Assembly: GCA_003693705.1 (NCBI GenBank)
Contig: RBZT01000278.1
Location: forward strand, 62,001 to 126,000
Length of the DNA: 64,000 nt
Direction of reading: 5' to 3'
DNA from: Polymyxa betae
Lineage: Eukaryota; Endomyxa; Phytomyxea; Plasmodiophorida; Plasmodiophoridae
Of this stretch, positions 50,944 through 62,998 are shown in pieces. Positions within the stretch are counted from its first letter, which is position 1. The number at the start of each line of letters is the position of its first letter. The notes under the pieces were generated by a model. That model was not told the DNA's origin, did no database searches, and worked only from the letters and a program-made list of their open reading frames with translations. Made by a program: the position numbers and the translations under genes.

Positions 50944-51603
50944 TTAGAATTCAATGCTCTGATTATTGTACTTGAAATGAGATTTAGGATTTAACACAGC
51001 TTCTCGAGCTGAATTCTTCCCATATTCGACATTTTCGACATTGATGGTAGCTGTTATTTATGAAACATAATCATTAGTCTGGCTGTCGATGTTGACCCCA
51101 AGACACGAAGCTAAGTAAAGCCTTAAGTAGATGCTTTCTGCATTCCCAGTTTAACAAAAGCAGCTTCAAATAATAACGCAAGAGCAGGGAGTTCAACCTT
51201 GTTTTCGACTTGAAAGTGAAACTGGAGATGTCGCTGTTACAGAAATAATTCTATTTTGATTGATAGCATCATTTCAAATGTCTCGTTAGATTTAGATAGA
51301 TATATATGCCCATTCTTCGGGACCAAATTGCGTCTTCCATGCGATTTCGTTGCCAGCTGAGTTGTTTGATGGATAAATGGATCCCATATTAGACCTGTTT
51401 GGAATGTTTCGTTCTTGTCAAATTTGCTGAAGCCAGTTGTCGTATGATTCCTTTTAGTTACAGATGAAACCTCAGATTGCCCACCGATTATTACTGCACG
51501 ATACCTAATCTGGAACGAATAGTTTCATTGGACGATGTTAGGTTGATAGTCAGTTAGTGCAAAGCCAAAACCCTGATATTATTGCCTGTTGCACTTGAGC
51601 ATT
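50944..51603 (-). CDS. Possible multi-exon gene, family unknown
   Basis: Minus-strand reading gives a coherent exon, RYRAVIIGGQSEVSSVTKRNHTTTGFSKFDKNETFQTGLIWDPF and onward to EMMLSIKIELF, that can start at MNAQ (51603) through one GT-AG intron. A last exon (TINVENVEYGKNSAREAVLNPKSHFKYNNQSIEF) ends at 50944. The middle (51070-51240) is open in two frames, one giving VENKVELPALALLFEAAF, so the splice path is undecided. It runs divergently from the RhoGAP gene at 51710 with about 100 nt between. No family recognised. Confidence 0.4.
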
Positions 51604-51709
51604 CATGACTTGTACCTATTATATGCAGTACAGTTATGTTACCATAGGGACCTCACGGGTCGATTCTCTTACTACCTACAACACACTTCTCATTCGTCTT
51701 ATCTTCATC

Positions 51710-52636
51710 ATGATATGCCCATCGATACTTTTCCCAACACAGCCAAGAATATCCAGACCTGTCGACGTCCAGCATACGACCCATGTATCCTACGACCCAA
51801 TTACCAGAGAGTATCGGGGCCTGCCTGGGCAATGGCGAGCCGAACTCAATCGGCAATTTGGGTTTGACCCCAGAACTGGTACCTTACCTTTAGACGTCGC
51901 TTTCAAACTCAAGAGTGATAGTTGAAACGGAAATGTTGCCGGAATATGGAGCCGGTATTCCAACGGTTCTGTTAAAAATGAAAAGGTTCTTGTTGGACAA
52001 TAATGCATTACAGACCGAAGGTATGCCTTTAACATAATTGTAACTGATGTACAATTTACCAGAAGATAGGGATATTCAGATTAGCCCCTGGACCGTCAGT
52101 ATGTGATCAAGCGAAAGAAGTACTTGATTCTGGAAGCATTATAGGAATAGATGTTGACGTGGTGGTGATAGCTAACTTGATTAAAATTTATTTTAGAGAA
52201 TTACCAAGTCGTATTTTACATTTTGGTTTGAGAGAAGACGTATGTATTGTCGTTATTCAGTTTTGATACAATAGTTTCTAAATGTCCCATCTTAGATTTC
52301 GCGATGCCAAAATATTGCTGATTACAATGCTGTTGTCGATTCTCTATCTGAGCCTTCCAGATCCTTATTGATGTGGCTGGTTGATTTGGCTGCACTATTT
52401 GCTCTTTTTCAGGATGACAACAAGTGAGGTTTTGAAATGAAAGCCTCGATCCTGCTTCTCACAGCTGCTCTTGCAGAATGTCACCGAGAAATTTCAGCAT
52501 TGTCTTAGCACCGAATCTTTTTTCTAACCCAGACGACTTGGACTCCATGTCCTCGTTGTACTTTTCTCAGAAAGTGGCCACATTCTTGGAGCAGCTGATA
52601 GAAGATCGCGCTCATCGAATGCGGAGAATAGCATGA
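51710..52636 (+). CDS. CRIB-RhoGAP protein (RopGAP-like layout)
   Basis: The first exon carries a CRIB motif (ISRPVDVQHTTHVSYDPITREYRGLP) directly at the N-terminus. The RhoGAP domain follows at once: GIPTVLLKMKRFLLDNNALQTEGIFRLAPGP, with the arginine finger in GIFR rebuilt across an intron, then ANLIKIYFRELPSRIL, LLMWLVDLAALFALFQDDNKMSPRNFSIVLAPNLFSNPDD. It ends at TGA 52634-52636. RhoGAPs speed GTP hydrolysis by Rac/Rho/Cdc42-type GTPases; the CRIB guides them to the active GTPase. The order CRIB then RhoGAP is that of plant RopGAPs. Start at 51710 chosen as the nearest Met before the CRIB. Confidence 0.88.
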
Positions 52637-52780
52637 GTATCTCTGCACATTTGGCTCCGAACGTATAGCATCCATTGCTATGGTCTGCCTTCCGTTAGGC
52701 TTCGCTGCTGCACCAAACCATATATTTACAGCTGTGTTATTTAACTAAACTTTTTATTGAGCTCAACAGTCATTTTCAAT

Positions 52781-53958
52781 TCATCTGTTGACTGAAAGTG
52801 AGCCAGGCCTAAACTGTCGATTTCTCTGACTTTTTAGCGAATAGAGGAACTGATTGCTTGCAGCAATAGCTCCTCTGGTACTTTCATTACTGATCTGCTG
52901 ACGCTTTGTCTCGATTTTCTGAAGTCAATGTTAGATCGTTTAAACTGAAAACAATCGGTGCTTACCTTCAGCTTGCTCTGATCTCTTTCTATCCGCCCGA
53001 TTAACTCATTCCATGCTCGGGTTTCACTGGCGTCCAATTCAAACAGTAAAGGAGATTTATAGGCGCTGGCAGATGACCCGCATATCTGCATACTGCTATC
53101 TGTTTGATCTTCTCCATTTCTATCAGCAATTAACACATCACTTGTTGTGATCGGCAACGACATTGACGTCGCCGTCGAATGTCCTGTCTTGCTTGAAATG
53201 TCTGTTGGGATGATATTCTCTCCAGAGATCTTCAACATATCGTCTTGGTGGCGATCGTTAGCGTGGCTCCTGACATCCTTTTTGCTGATAGGTTTCGCAT
53301 TCCAGCTTGGATCGTTCATCAACAATAACATGGCGTTCTTCTGACGCAACTGTGCGATCTCATTTGCCTTGGCGATCACTTCATTCTGAAACGATTCCAC
53401 CAGTTTCCGTAAGCGCTTAATCGTAGAACCTTGCTCGTCTCCTTCGCCGGCCGGTTTGCCTCTCGTCTTGCCAGAGCGCGCCTCAGAACGTGTCGACGAC
53501 ATCGGTTCCAGAAAGCGACCCGGTTTTGTCGATTCGGTTTTGGCGACGTCTAGTTTGGGCACTTTCACAGCAACGAAATATCTCTGTTGAGGTTTTACAC
53601 CAGAGCTGATATCTAAAATTTCAGGCCCTGCTGGATGGCTTTGAATGACGTTCATGATTCGGTCAAGCTTCGATTCCGAATCGGAGAGCTTCAGCTTCAG
53701 GTCGGCGACTTCCTGTCGCAAATTGGCGTTCTCTTTCGAGATCTTCCGCAAGGCGCGTTGCGATTCGGATGTCGACGTCGCGGCTGGCTTTCGTGACAGC
53801 TGAATAGATTTGATTTGCTGCGGATTGTCGCGATCAGGCTGTACGACGGGGGTGTTGATTGGCGATGAAGTCGCGGATGAAGTTTCCCATGGATCTGGTG
53901 ATGGAGAAAGCCCTCTCTGTAGATCACGATCTGGTAGCCGGATCGTATGATGCAACAT
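52781..53958 (-). CDS. Coiled-coil protein of unknown function
   Basis: The N-terminus is Ser/Pro-rich (LSPSPDPWE, SSPINTPVV), followed by coiled coil (RKISKENANLRQEVADLKLKLSDSESKLDRIM), a Ser/Lys linker and a second coil (IKRLRKLVESFQNEVIAKANEIAQLRQKNAML). Near the 3' end a canonical 47-nt intron (GTAAGC...CTAAC...TTCAG, 52926-52972) shifts frame: spliced, the protein ends KKIETKRQQISNESTRGAIAAS...SLSVNR at 52781; retained, it reads on to a stop at 52834. The spliced form keeps the coil pattern. Family not recognised; could be centrosomal or cytoskeletal. Confidence 0.55.
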
Positions 53959-54415
53959 GTATAAAGTGAACGCCAGACGGCTCGATAGGAGTCGTACGTT
54001 GCGATTCCGATCCTGTCCAGATTTCCTCCATGTACCTTTGCGAAATTTTTATCACGAATAACTACTGTAATAAGTTCTGAAACTACTTTCTCGTTCTCGA
54101 TGATATGTTCTAATCATGTACAGTATTCAGAAAATGCCATATTTTCTATACACGATTATTTAGAAAACTCTTTCCGCTCCACATTAGGCTCAAATGGACT
54201 GTTATCGAGTCATTCGCCCAAGTTTACAAATGCAAAAAACTCAGTTTGATAAACTTCTCGAATCCGTGAACAATGATCATGTCTTATTTTTTAAAATGTG
54301 TGAGAATTAAGCATCCAAAACCGGGACAGAAACATGTCCGAAAGAAGGCGAGTTCGCAGCGAAAATTTCCACTGCGAATTTCGCTGATTAAAGCGGGATT
54401 GCGTCCCGACAGGCG
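53959..54415. other. gap between divergent genes, nothing recognised
   Basis: AT-leaning shared upstream region of the coiled-coil gene (-) and the LisH gene (+). No clear element seen. Confidence 0.4.
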
Positions 54416-55265
54416 ATGACGTCCGATAGGCCCAAGATGCAGGCCTTAACAAGGCGCCAGGCCCAGGACTTGATTCGCTTCATGCAGTCGTCTGGATTTG
54501 ATGAGGCTCGTCATGCGTTCGTTGCGGTCGTGAATGGACATCACCTTTTTGATTGGTCGCAGGCTGGAGCGCGAATCGCGAGCCTATTTTGATAGCGCCT
54601 ATTTCGTGTCGCTCGTTGAATCAGGGCGGATGCAGCAGCTACTGATGGCCGATCAATATCTGTCAGCGATCGTTTCGATGTGTGCTCGACCGGCCTTGCT
54701 GCTTTCCTATCAGCTTCGCGTCCATATTTATCTTCTACATTTGCAAAGGTGAACGTGCTCGACATTCGATCTCTCTTTCTGAAAACTCTGTTCTAGGTAA
54801 TAAAGCGAATGCTTTCGACGTTTTTTGATGATGCATTTTCAGCGGCGATACGACAACGGCGAGAGAATTTCTGCAGAACATTGCCGTGAATACGATTCGT
54901 TTTCACGATTCATTGTTTGGTACCGATTCAAACAGTGCAATTCAGGGACTTTCTTCAACAACGTGAAACAATCGAAAAAATTTGTTGAAATTTGACTGAG
55001 AAATTGACGATAGGACGAAAGATGCAGTGACATTGGTTCCATTGCATTTCGAGATGTTGAAAGAACTAACGAGACGAACCGCTGCAGCGATCGTCGAGCC
55101 GGATGATGATTATATCAAGGTAATCCAGTGTTAGGGATTCTGCAATCTGTTAGTAATGGATTTCAGGTAATGTCAGAAGGTTCTGATAGTGCCATGATGG
55201 ATTCGAGATCAGATCGCGATTCAATTCGCCAGTTCCGAGGTGCCAGGAAGAATTCTTCACAATAG
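54416..55265 (+). CDS. LisH-CTLH protein resembling the TOPLESS N-terminus
   Basis: After removal of an intron between HAFVA and RESRAY, the N-terminus reads RRQAQDLIRFMQSSGFDEARHAFVARESRAYFDSAYFVSLVESGR, then LLMADQYLSAIV and YQLRVHIYLLHLQSGDTTTAREFLQNIAVNTI. The order matches the LisH (FLxxxGFxxTAxxLERES) and CTLH parts of TOPLESS-type corepressors, which tetramerise through this region. The WD40 repeats of TOPLESS are absent: the gene ends about 60 codons later with a Ser/Asp/Arg-rich tail (TAG 55263-55265). It may be a minimal oligomerisation module or a GID/CTLH-type subunit. Introns around 54750-54840 are predicted by frame. Confidence 0.65.
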
Positions 55266-55569
55266 GCAGACACATTAAATAAATTTCCAGTGTCCTATCA
55301 GAATTTTTGAAATCTTGTCGATTAGCTCAGCATCATCTATCATGTAAAGTTACAACAGTCGCTCGAAGATAGAAAATCGGGAATGAGCTGAAGCAGACAA
55401 CGAAAAATTCTAAAAAAAAAATCTCAAATACAGTAGCAGAAGGATAAAAAGTTGGGAGGCCGCTCTCTCTGTTGTCTTATCTGCGCCTTTATCTCGAAGT
55501 CTCAACTGATCTTATAACCTACTTTTCTTTCATTGTCTGAAGTGATCTTCTTCGTCGCTGCCAATCATC
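55266..55569. other. intergenic gap, nothing recognised
   Basis: Short A-rich and C/T-rich stretches between two plus-strand genes; the C/T-rich part just before 55570 is a plausible core promoter, but no motif is clear. Confidence 0.35.
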
Positions 55570-57052
55570 ATGTCCGAGGATCGACGTGTGTCTGCTGTCA
55601 ATAAGTATCGGCGTAAAGTGTTAGAGCACAGGAATATGGAGACTCGTGTTAAGAAACGTACTTACTCCCTGGCATTTTAGTCCCTATGCTATTATTGGCT
55701 TATATATATTCTAGTTAGGGACGATCTCCGAAAACAAAATGCAGAATTTGACAAAACCGAAGATGATCTCAAAGCCATTCAAAATGTCGGCCAGATTATC
55801 GGAGAAGTGCTCAAGCAGCTAACCGAAGACAAATGTAAAAACGTTTCAGACTCGTTGTTTTAGTGATATTTATTGCTGCTTCTACAGTTATTGTGAAGGC
55901 GCTTAGCGGTCCCAGATATGTTGTCGGCTGTCGTACTGCTGTCGATAAAGCCAAGCTGACTTCAGGAGTTCGTGTTGCTTTAGATATGACCACATTAACT
56001 ATTATGCGAATGCTGCCTCGTGAGGTCGATCCTGCCGTTTTTAACATGTTAAACGAAGATCCCGGAAATATTTCCTATAATGACGTCGGAGGGCTAAACC
56101 AACAGATTCGCGAACTTCGTGAAGGTTTGTCACTGTTTGCTCGCTTCAATATCTTTGTAATTATGCTCTTAGTTATTGAACTTCCATTAATCAATCCAGA
56201 TCTGTTTATTCGTGTTGGCATTAAGCCGCCGAAGGGAGTTTTGCTTTATGGTCCGCCTGGAACGGGAAAGACCCTTTTGGCACGATGCATGGCTAAAAAT
56301 ATCGAGTCCAGTTTCATTAAAGTTGTTGCATCGGCTATCGTTGATAAGTATATTGGAGAAAGTGCTCGTGTAATTCGAGAGATGTTCGCCTATGCTCGTG
56401 CTCATGAACCCTGCATTATCTTTATGGATGAAATCGACGCTATCGGTGGTCGTCGTTTCTCTGAAGGAACCAGTGCAGATCGAGAAATCCAGCGAACTTT
56501 GATGGAGGTACATTCACGAGATGGGATATGCTCAGTCGTTGAACTGACGATTTTTTTCTAGCTGCTGAACCAGTTGGATGGTTTCGATTCTCTTGGAAAA
56601 GTCAAAATGATTATGGCTACGAACCGTCCTGATTGTCTCGATCCTGCCTTGCTTCGTCCTGGTAATATCTTTATCCTTGCATTGCCCATGTGGTTCACAA
56701 TCAGTTCAGGTCGCCTGGATCGAAAGATTGAAATACCATTGCCTAATGAACAACAACGTTTGGACATTTTGAGAATTCATTCGGCTAAAGTTGCTAAGCA
56801 CGGCGACATCGATTTCGAAGCTGTCATCAAGCTTACAGACGGCTTTAACGGTGCTGATCTCAGAAATGTCTGCACAGAAGCAGGTTTGTATCCTATGAGA
56901 TTGACGATGTCTTTATAACCCGACGCTTCTCAGGATTATTTGCTATTCGAGGAGACCGAGACTATGTAACTCAGGAGGATTTCATGAAGGCGGCTCGTAA
57001 AGTCGGTGATAGCAAGAAACTGGAAAGCCATTTGTCGTATGAAGCTGTCTAA
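55570..57052 (+). CDS. 26S proteasome regulatory ATPase Rpt4 (PSMC6/S10b)
   Basis: The AAA ATPase of the 19S base that unfolds substrates into the 20S core. Starts [20 protein letters not shown] with the N-terminal coiled coil, then OB-fold residues ([14 protein letters not shown]), [17 protein letters not shown], and after an intron [34 protein letters not shown] (Walker A), [12 protein letters not shown] (Walker B), [29 protein letters not shown], and the C-terminal [24 protein letters not shown]. The KKLE end and SYNDVGGL block are specific for Rpt4. Length is normal. Introns at 55658-55715, 56125-56170, 56505-56560 and elsewhere. Confidence 0.95.
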
Positions 57053-57477
57053 ACTAAAAACTTATGGATTTCATCCATGTTATTTACCGACTCAAATTTG
57101 TATCTGTCTAATGCAATACGGTGAAGGCATTTATAATTGCACGATCCATAACGGAGTTGCTACCAATCCATTTTTGAACCATGCATACTTTTTTAACCTG
57201 ATTCGAATGCAGCATTCAGAATTCTTCAAAGAATCATCTGGATAGATTGATGTCTAGGTGTCAATCCACAGCTCATGCATAACAACTGATAAATGATATC
57301 CAACTTCGCCAGTCTAGCCATACAATTTAGTGAAAGCAATTACAGCCAAGATGTTGATTTTTGTCAGTCTAATGAAACGAAGAGCGTCGTCTCGGCTTCG
57401 TACGGTTCAGTATATTGATCAACCAAGAGCAGACATTCTATATTAAAATCGCTAAGGTTGAAATCATCCTTGCAAGA
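57053..57477. other. gap between convergent genes
   Basis: The 3' regions of Rpt4 (+) and the kinesin gene (-) face each other here. I see no gene. AT-rich stretches could hold poly(A) signals for both. Confidence 0.4.
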
Positions 57478-60400
57478 TCACAGATGGTTCTCCTTATCGT
57501 ACGGTGGCACTGATCTATCGGTTCTTGGTCGTTGCAAGTCATTTTTTGCAAAACTTGATTGATCACGCTGAGCGCTACTAAGTTGAGAAATCAGCATCTG
57601 AAGAACGAACAGAGCGTTACAATACCAGTTGGGGCAGGTGTTTTTAATCAAGGCATACTCTTTAAATTTCTGGAATATGTCACCAAAACAGAGGATACTG
57701 ACTATAGTCTTTCCTTACCTGCATAATCTTATTCACTTTTTTGTCGTTGTTTTTCTGCACTAAAACCAGCTTTTGGTTCGCATTTTCCAAAGCCTCAGTC
57801 TTAATTTGAACTTCATCCTTTAACTGGACGAGCTCTTTACGCAACTCATGCACTATCGGGTGTTAATAGAGGGCGAATTTTGTGCTAGAATGATACAGAC
57901 CAGCAGTTGGATCACTAGCAGATGAATGGACGTTTGTGAAATCGTGAACAAGTTGCTGGTTTTCGTGAGAGAGTCGAGAGACTTTTTCTTCCAGTGAAGC
58001 ATTACGTCTAGCTAACGCCGTTTCCCGAGCTTCTAATGCTTGCAAGTTGGATAAAACCTGATTCAATTCGTCGGTAAGTTGAGAGCACTTTTGTACGCGT
58101 GCGGCATTCTTGGCGCGTAAATCTGTAGATTCCTAATGACAACTTTACAACTATGACTATAACTGAAATTACAATGAAACCTTTTGTGCCGTTTCCAATT
58201 GCAATTGAGCTGAGCGCATCTCTTCACTCTGATCTTCATATTGCTTAGTCAATGACGATAGCTGATGCATAGCAGATTTGAGCTCAACCTAGATAACCAG
58301 TTTAAACAAGAGCATAATAATGATTTCAATGACCTCAGTCTGCTGAAGCGAGGATTGCAACTGGTTAACTTCCGAGTGAAGTGAACATTCAATATTGGAT
58401 AATTTCTTCAATTCAGATTTCTCGTCATTTGATGACCTAAGAAGATTATCATAGCTATTTTGAATTTGATTATTCTGCTGCTGTAAGTTAGACAATTGCA
58501 CCATAAGGTCTACGGCAATTAGGCAACAAATCGCGACAAACGAAACCTGGATCATACCTTTGTTGAGTTCTTCTTCTCTTCTGATCTTATCCTGCAACTG
58601 AAATGATTCCTCTTTGAGGCGGAAGTGAGCCTAATCGAGATTTATATTGGAAATCATATGATGAGGAAAGACAAATAAATCACCTGAACAGCGTTTTCTT
58701 CGGCGTCGTTGCGGCTAGACTCAGCAGTTTGCAACTTTTTCGTGACAGAATCAAGTTCCTATGAATACATTTATCGGCAAGGCAACTGCAGCCGAACCTC
58801 CACTGATACCTGGCGCAATCTGCCGAGTTCTTCACAGCTTTCAGAAAACCTTTTCTGATCTGACTCGTAAACAGCTCGCAAGGAATCCAGTTCTTCACGC
58901 AACGATCGTATACAGTTTTCAGAGTACTCCTGTTCCTGTTTTGCTGCCGATGCTTGGTTCCGTGCAGCGTTTAATTCAAATTCACAGCGCTCCTGAATCA
59001 AACTTTTAACGGAAAACAAAAAACGGTACTGACAAGTAATACCAGCTGGGCTTGCGTAATGTTGAGCTGTTCTGTGAGCTCATTGAGCTGCCGACGATGG
59101 TCTCCTATTTGCTGCTTTGAACGTTCTTCTGCAGCTTTGAACTCTTTAACTTGTTTTTGTAGTGCAATCAAGGATTCAGAGGCGTTGCGCGCAGCTGCGA
59201 CTTCCTATAAACAATGACCAGACAAATTTCAGCATATCGGTCGTTTTTACATTCTCTCTGCTTGATATTTGTCTTTCCATCGTTTTCAAATTACGTTCCG
59301 TTGCCGCTCGCTGATTCTTTAGGTCAATTATTTCCTTTTTAGAGTGCATCGATAGTTCCTCCATCGAGCGAATCTTCGATTTAAGGCGATCGATCTCAGA
59401 CTCTGACCGTTTCAGTGCCTTTTCATTTGCAGAACGGAAATACTGTTCTTGCTTAGAGGCAGAGAGAGAAGCGATCTGATTACGACGTCAAGGAAACAAA
59501 CAAATATTGAACAAGCGAGCAAACCTGGGCGTATTGCTGCTTAGCTTCAACCAATTCATGAGCCAGAGATTCTTTCTCCTCTTGAATCTTATCAAGTGAT
59601 TCACTTAGTTCAGTTATTCGGTCTTGCATGGACGATTCTATCGACATAAGCTGATCTCGTAAGCTATCACGTACTTCCTCAAGAGATGACAATTTCTCAT
59701 CGGACTCCTATCATAGAGAGTAACTTTCAGAAATGAAGATATTAGTCCTGCAAACCTTGTGCGAAACTTCGATTTGTTGCTGGCGATCGAGAAGCAACTG
59801 TTCTGAACTTTCTAAGCGATTTTGCATTAAAGTTAATTGTTGGCTACAATGGGCTTCAATATCGAAGCGCTTTTTTTGTTCTGATTCAATGTCGCATCGC
59901 GCTTTCTACAAATATTTAACAAGAAGAAAATCGGAAGTACCGCTCTTCAAACCTCTAATTCCTGAACAAGCTTGGAGACCTGTTCTTCAAGGACAAGTTT
60001 GTGTTCAGTTAGTTCCTGCTCGGATTTGTTTGATTTTGCGATTTCCGCAGCCATTTTGCTGTTTTCTTTTGAGGCCTATTTCAAACCATCAGGAACAATA
60101 AACATGATGCCAAGATTTATACAGTTTCAAGCCTGTCTGAAAGACTTGTTTGTATCTGTGAGGCGGCCTGGCGTTCCTGAAAAATCTTTTCTTGTAAAGC
60201 TTCGAGTTGACTTCGAGTTTTTTTGACCTCAAATTCCGACATCTGCAAGTTGGTTTCGGCTCGAGCACATCTAAACCAATCAGATTCTAGGTGCTGATAT
60301 CAGTCCAAAGAGTTACCTATCGCGAATGGACTGGTTCTCCTTTTTTAAAAACTCCAGTTCTTTCAAAGTACTTTCATCAGGAACGGACTTCTCATTGTTC

Positions 60401-62643
60401 TGGAGCTGTTTCGCCGGCACCACGTCTTCTATTAGTGATGAAACTTGGACATCATCATCATTTGACACATCCTAAAAACTGGTAAGCGTAAATGGGTAGT
60501 AAACAGAAGTGGAAAAGCTAACATGCTGATGCTCTAAAACAGGCTCAAGGCTGCGTTTCATGGCACTGAAATCCTGCCGGAAAGGCGCCTGAAACATCGC
60601 AGCGTTTTGGATACTGAATGACGCTATATTGACGGTTTCAGCAACGGTCTAAAGAGCTAAACGATATTAAGTACCTGGGTCTACTGTGCGACGCCGGCGA
60701 ATAGCAGATCGTTTCAAATCTTGTTTGCTCACAGAATTTGCTGTAATGGAAGTTTGCTAAAAACTACTTAGAAGTATGTGTGAAATCAAAAAGTCAACGT
60801 ACCTCGACGTTCACGTCCAGATTATTGGCATGAATGAACAGTTTGCGAAGACGCTCGAATTGAAATTGAGCCTCTTCCAGCTGACGGGTTTTGTCTTCAC
60901 ATTGCAGTCTCAAATCATATGACTCATCGGATCGACGAAGCCGAGACTTCAAGCTTGCAATTTCTTTCTGTAGGCGATGGATTTGGGTCTGTTCATCGAC
61001 AATCTGGAACCGAGATTTTAGGATAATCACTAGCAATTCAAGATACAAATGTACCTCGTTTTTCTTGACCATGTTCTGGATAGTCTTAGCTCGAGATGCA
61101 AACTGAATCGTCGATATGGTTTCATCAATGTGAACAGACGCGGGCGTGACGGCACAAACAATGACAGTAAAGGAATTCCCTCCAAGAGCGGAAGCCAGAA
61201 TCCTTTCAATATTATCAACCTGATGACAATGAACGTGCTATACTACCTTGTTAGTTTCGAATCTCGAAAAGGAATGTGCCGGCTGGAATTTCCTTCACTT
61301 AACAGTCGGATACATTTTCCCAACGTCAGCAGAGACTTATTGATGTGCCCTTAATTGCAGTCATCATCAGAAAACGGGAGCAATCAAAAGGAATGAAAAC
61401 AAAGAGAGACTTAGAGAATGTGAAAACCTGATGAAAATACACTGCCTAAGATTATAGAAGAATTGAACGTACCTCCTTCCTTCAGTCGCAAACCGGTCGC
61501 GCCTGTAGTTGAGACCCGTTCACTTCCTGCTAAATCGACCAAATTCAGAGAAGCAATCTGCACGCCTCCATCGACCTGGAATAAACGGTTTTCAGAAGCA
61601 ACGAGAGATCAAGTGGATCAGTAACCTGATCCAGAGACTGTCCTTCGCGTTGTCGTTCGCGACTTTCAATAGCTAATCTGAAGATTGAGTGTGATCTCGA
61701 ACTTTCTTCGTTCATATTTGTAGCAGCGGTTTGACGGCTTGCTTCAATCAACATCAACAAAAAACATTTCGGGCTAAACAACAGCTACCTTGGCCCTTTA
61801 GAAGAAGGCCCATAACCTCAGCAGGAGATCTGAAACAGTAGTCTTTCAAATTTGATGGCTTGAATGATGAATTCTTACCTGACATTAACTTCTGTGAGCC
61901 GGCCTACTATGATATTGCCATCGGCGTTCTCTTGAATCTTTAGGTTTGTGTTATCAGGGTTCAGTAAATCCCGAATGACTTCGTTGCTGCATAAACCATT
62001 GGTCAATGGCTCTCAGATGCCGTAATGAACCCTACTATATCTCAAGATGGGAGACTCGTAGCAGAAATTCCCGATCTTCATGCTACCTTGCAGCTTAGCA
62101 TCATTCATAGCAAACCCTATGATTGCCCAACCTCTTGAATAAATTGGAAAATATCTGATAAAGCGAACGGAATGATTCCTGGCGATTCGCGCGTCCCCAT
62201 CATGGTATGGGTCTTTCCAGACGATGTCTGTCCATAGGCAAAAATAGTCCCATTAATACCTGAAGCAAGAATATGAAATATGTCGTCTTGTTCTAGTCAG
62301 TAAGCTACCTTGCATCGAGGCATTTACTACTGAAGCTGCAATAGTCTGATAAACAGATTCTGTCGTTTGAGTTTCGTCGAAAACATGGTCGAAAGCATAT
62401 TGATGCTGAGAGTTCACTTCGTCTGTTCTAATTCCAGAGTAATTGTCGATAATTTAGAAACAATCTGGCAGCCTACCGTTCTATTATCTTGCCATCAGTG
62501 ACACGCCAGGCCTGGCGTGCTCCCATGAGCCGTTCGCGTTCGTTCAAAGGACGAGCTCTGATGGCGACTCGAACCGATTCATGACGAACATCAACATCGT
62601 TGACGAACAAATTGGCAGATGTCGGAGTCTGTCCATCAGACAT
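57478..62643 (-). CDS. Kinesin-7-like (CENP-E type) motor with long coiled-coil tail
   Basis: Start at 62643. The motor begins near residue 20 ([17 protein letters not shown]), with Walker [15 protein letters not shown], switch [22 protein letters not shown], switch [43 protein letters not shown] and [21 protein letters not shown], and the neck [17 protein letters not shown]. The [10 protein letters not shown] start and FQFIQE neighbourhood match CENP-E/kinesin-7 best. The tail is about 900 residues of coiled coil in more than ten exons, ending YDKENHL at 57478-57480. Kinesin-7 motors act at kinetochores or in spindle alignment. Several tail exon edges are approximate. Confidence 0.88.
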
Positions 62644-62998
62644 GACTGTCAATAATGTGATAGAATGATGCAAAATTACTGGAAAGCAATTTGAATATCG
62701 CGCGGAGCCCGCCTTCTAAGAGTAACGAACCCTGATAACACTGCAATCCTGCCAAAAAAACCTCTCTATAAAGTACAAGACCACACATTTCCTTTCATAA
62801 TTAATGATAGTTTTATGAATTCTGCAGAATCCGTTGTTGCCATAATTGACAATACTGTAAGAGCAATGCTATGCTCTTGGGCGTTTGGATCTTTATATTC
62901 GGTGGAAGTTCTTGCTTCTACTTCATGACTGATTCAGAATTGGTTAGCTCTCGGCTTGGGGATAACTAATAAACGTGAATTCTTTAATATTAGATATG
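62644..62998. other. intergenic gap, nothing recognised
   Basis: Upstream region of the kinesin gene and downstream region of the RING-like gene, both on the minus strand. AT-rich; no clear promoter motif. Confidence 0.4.
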
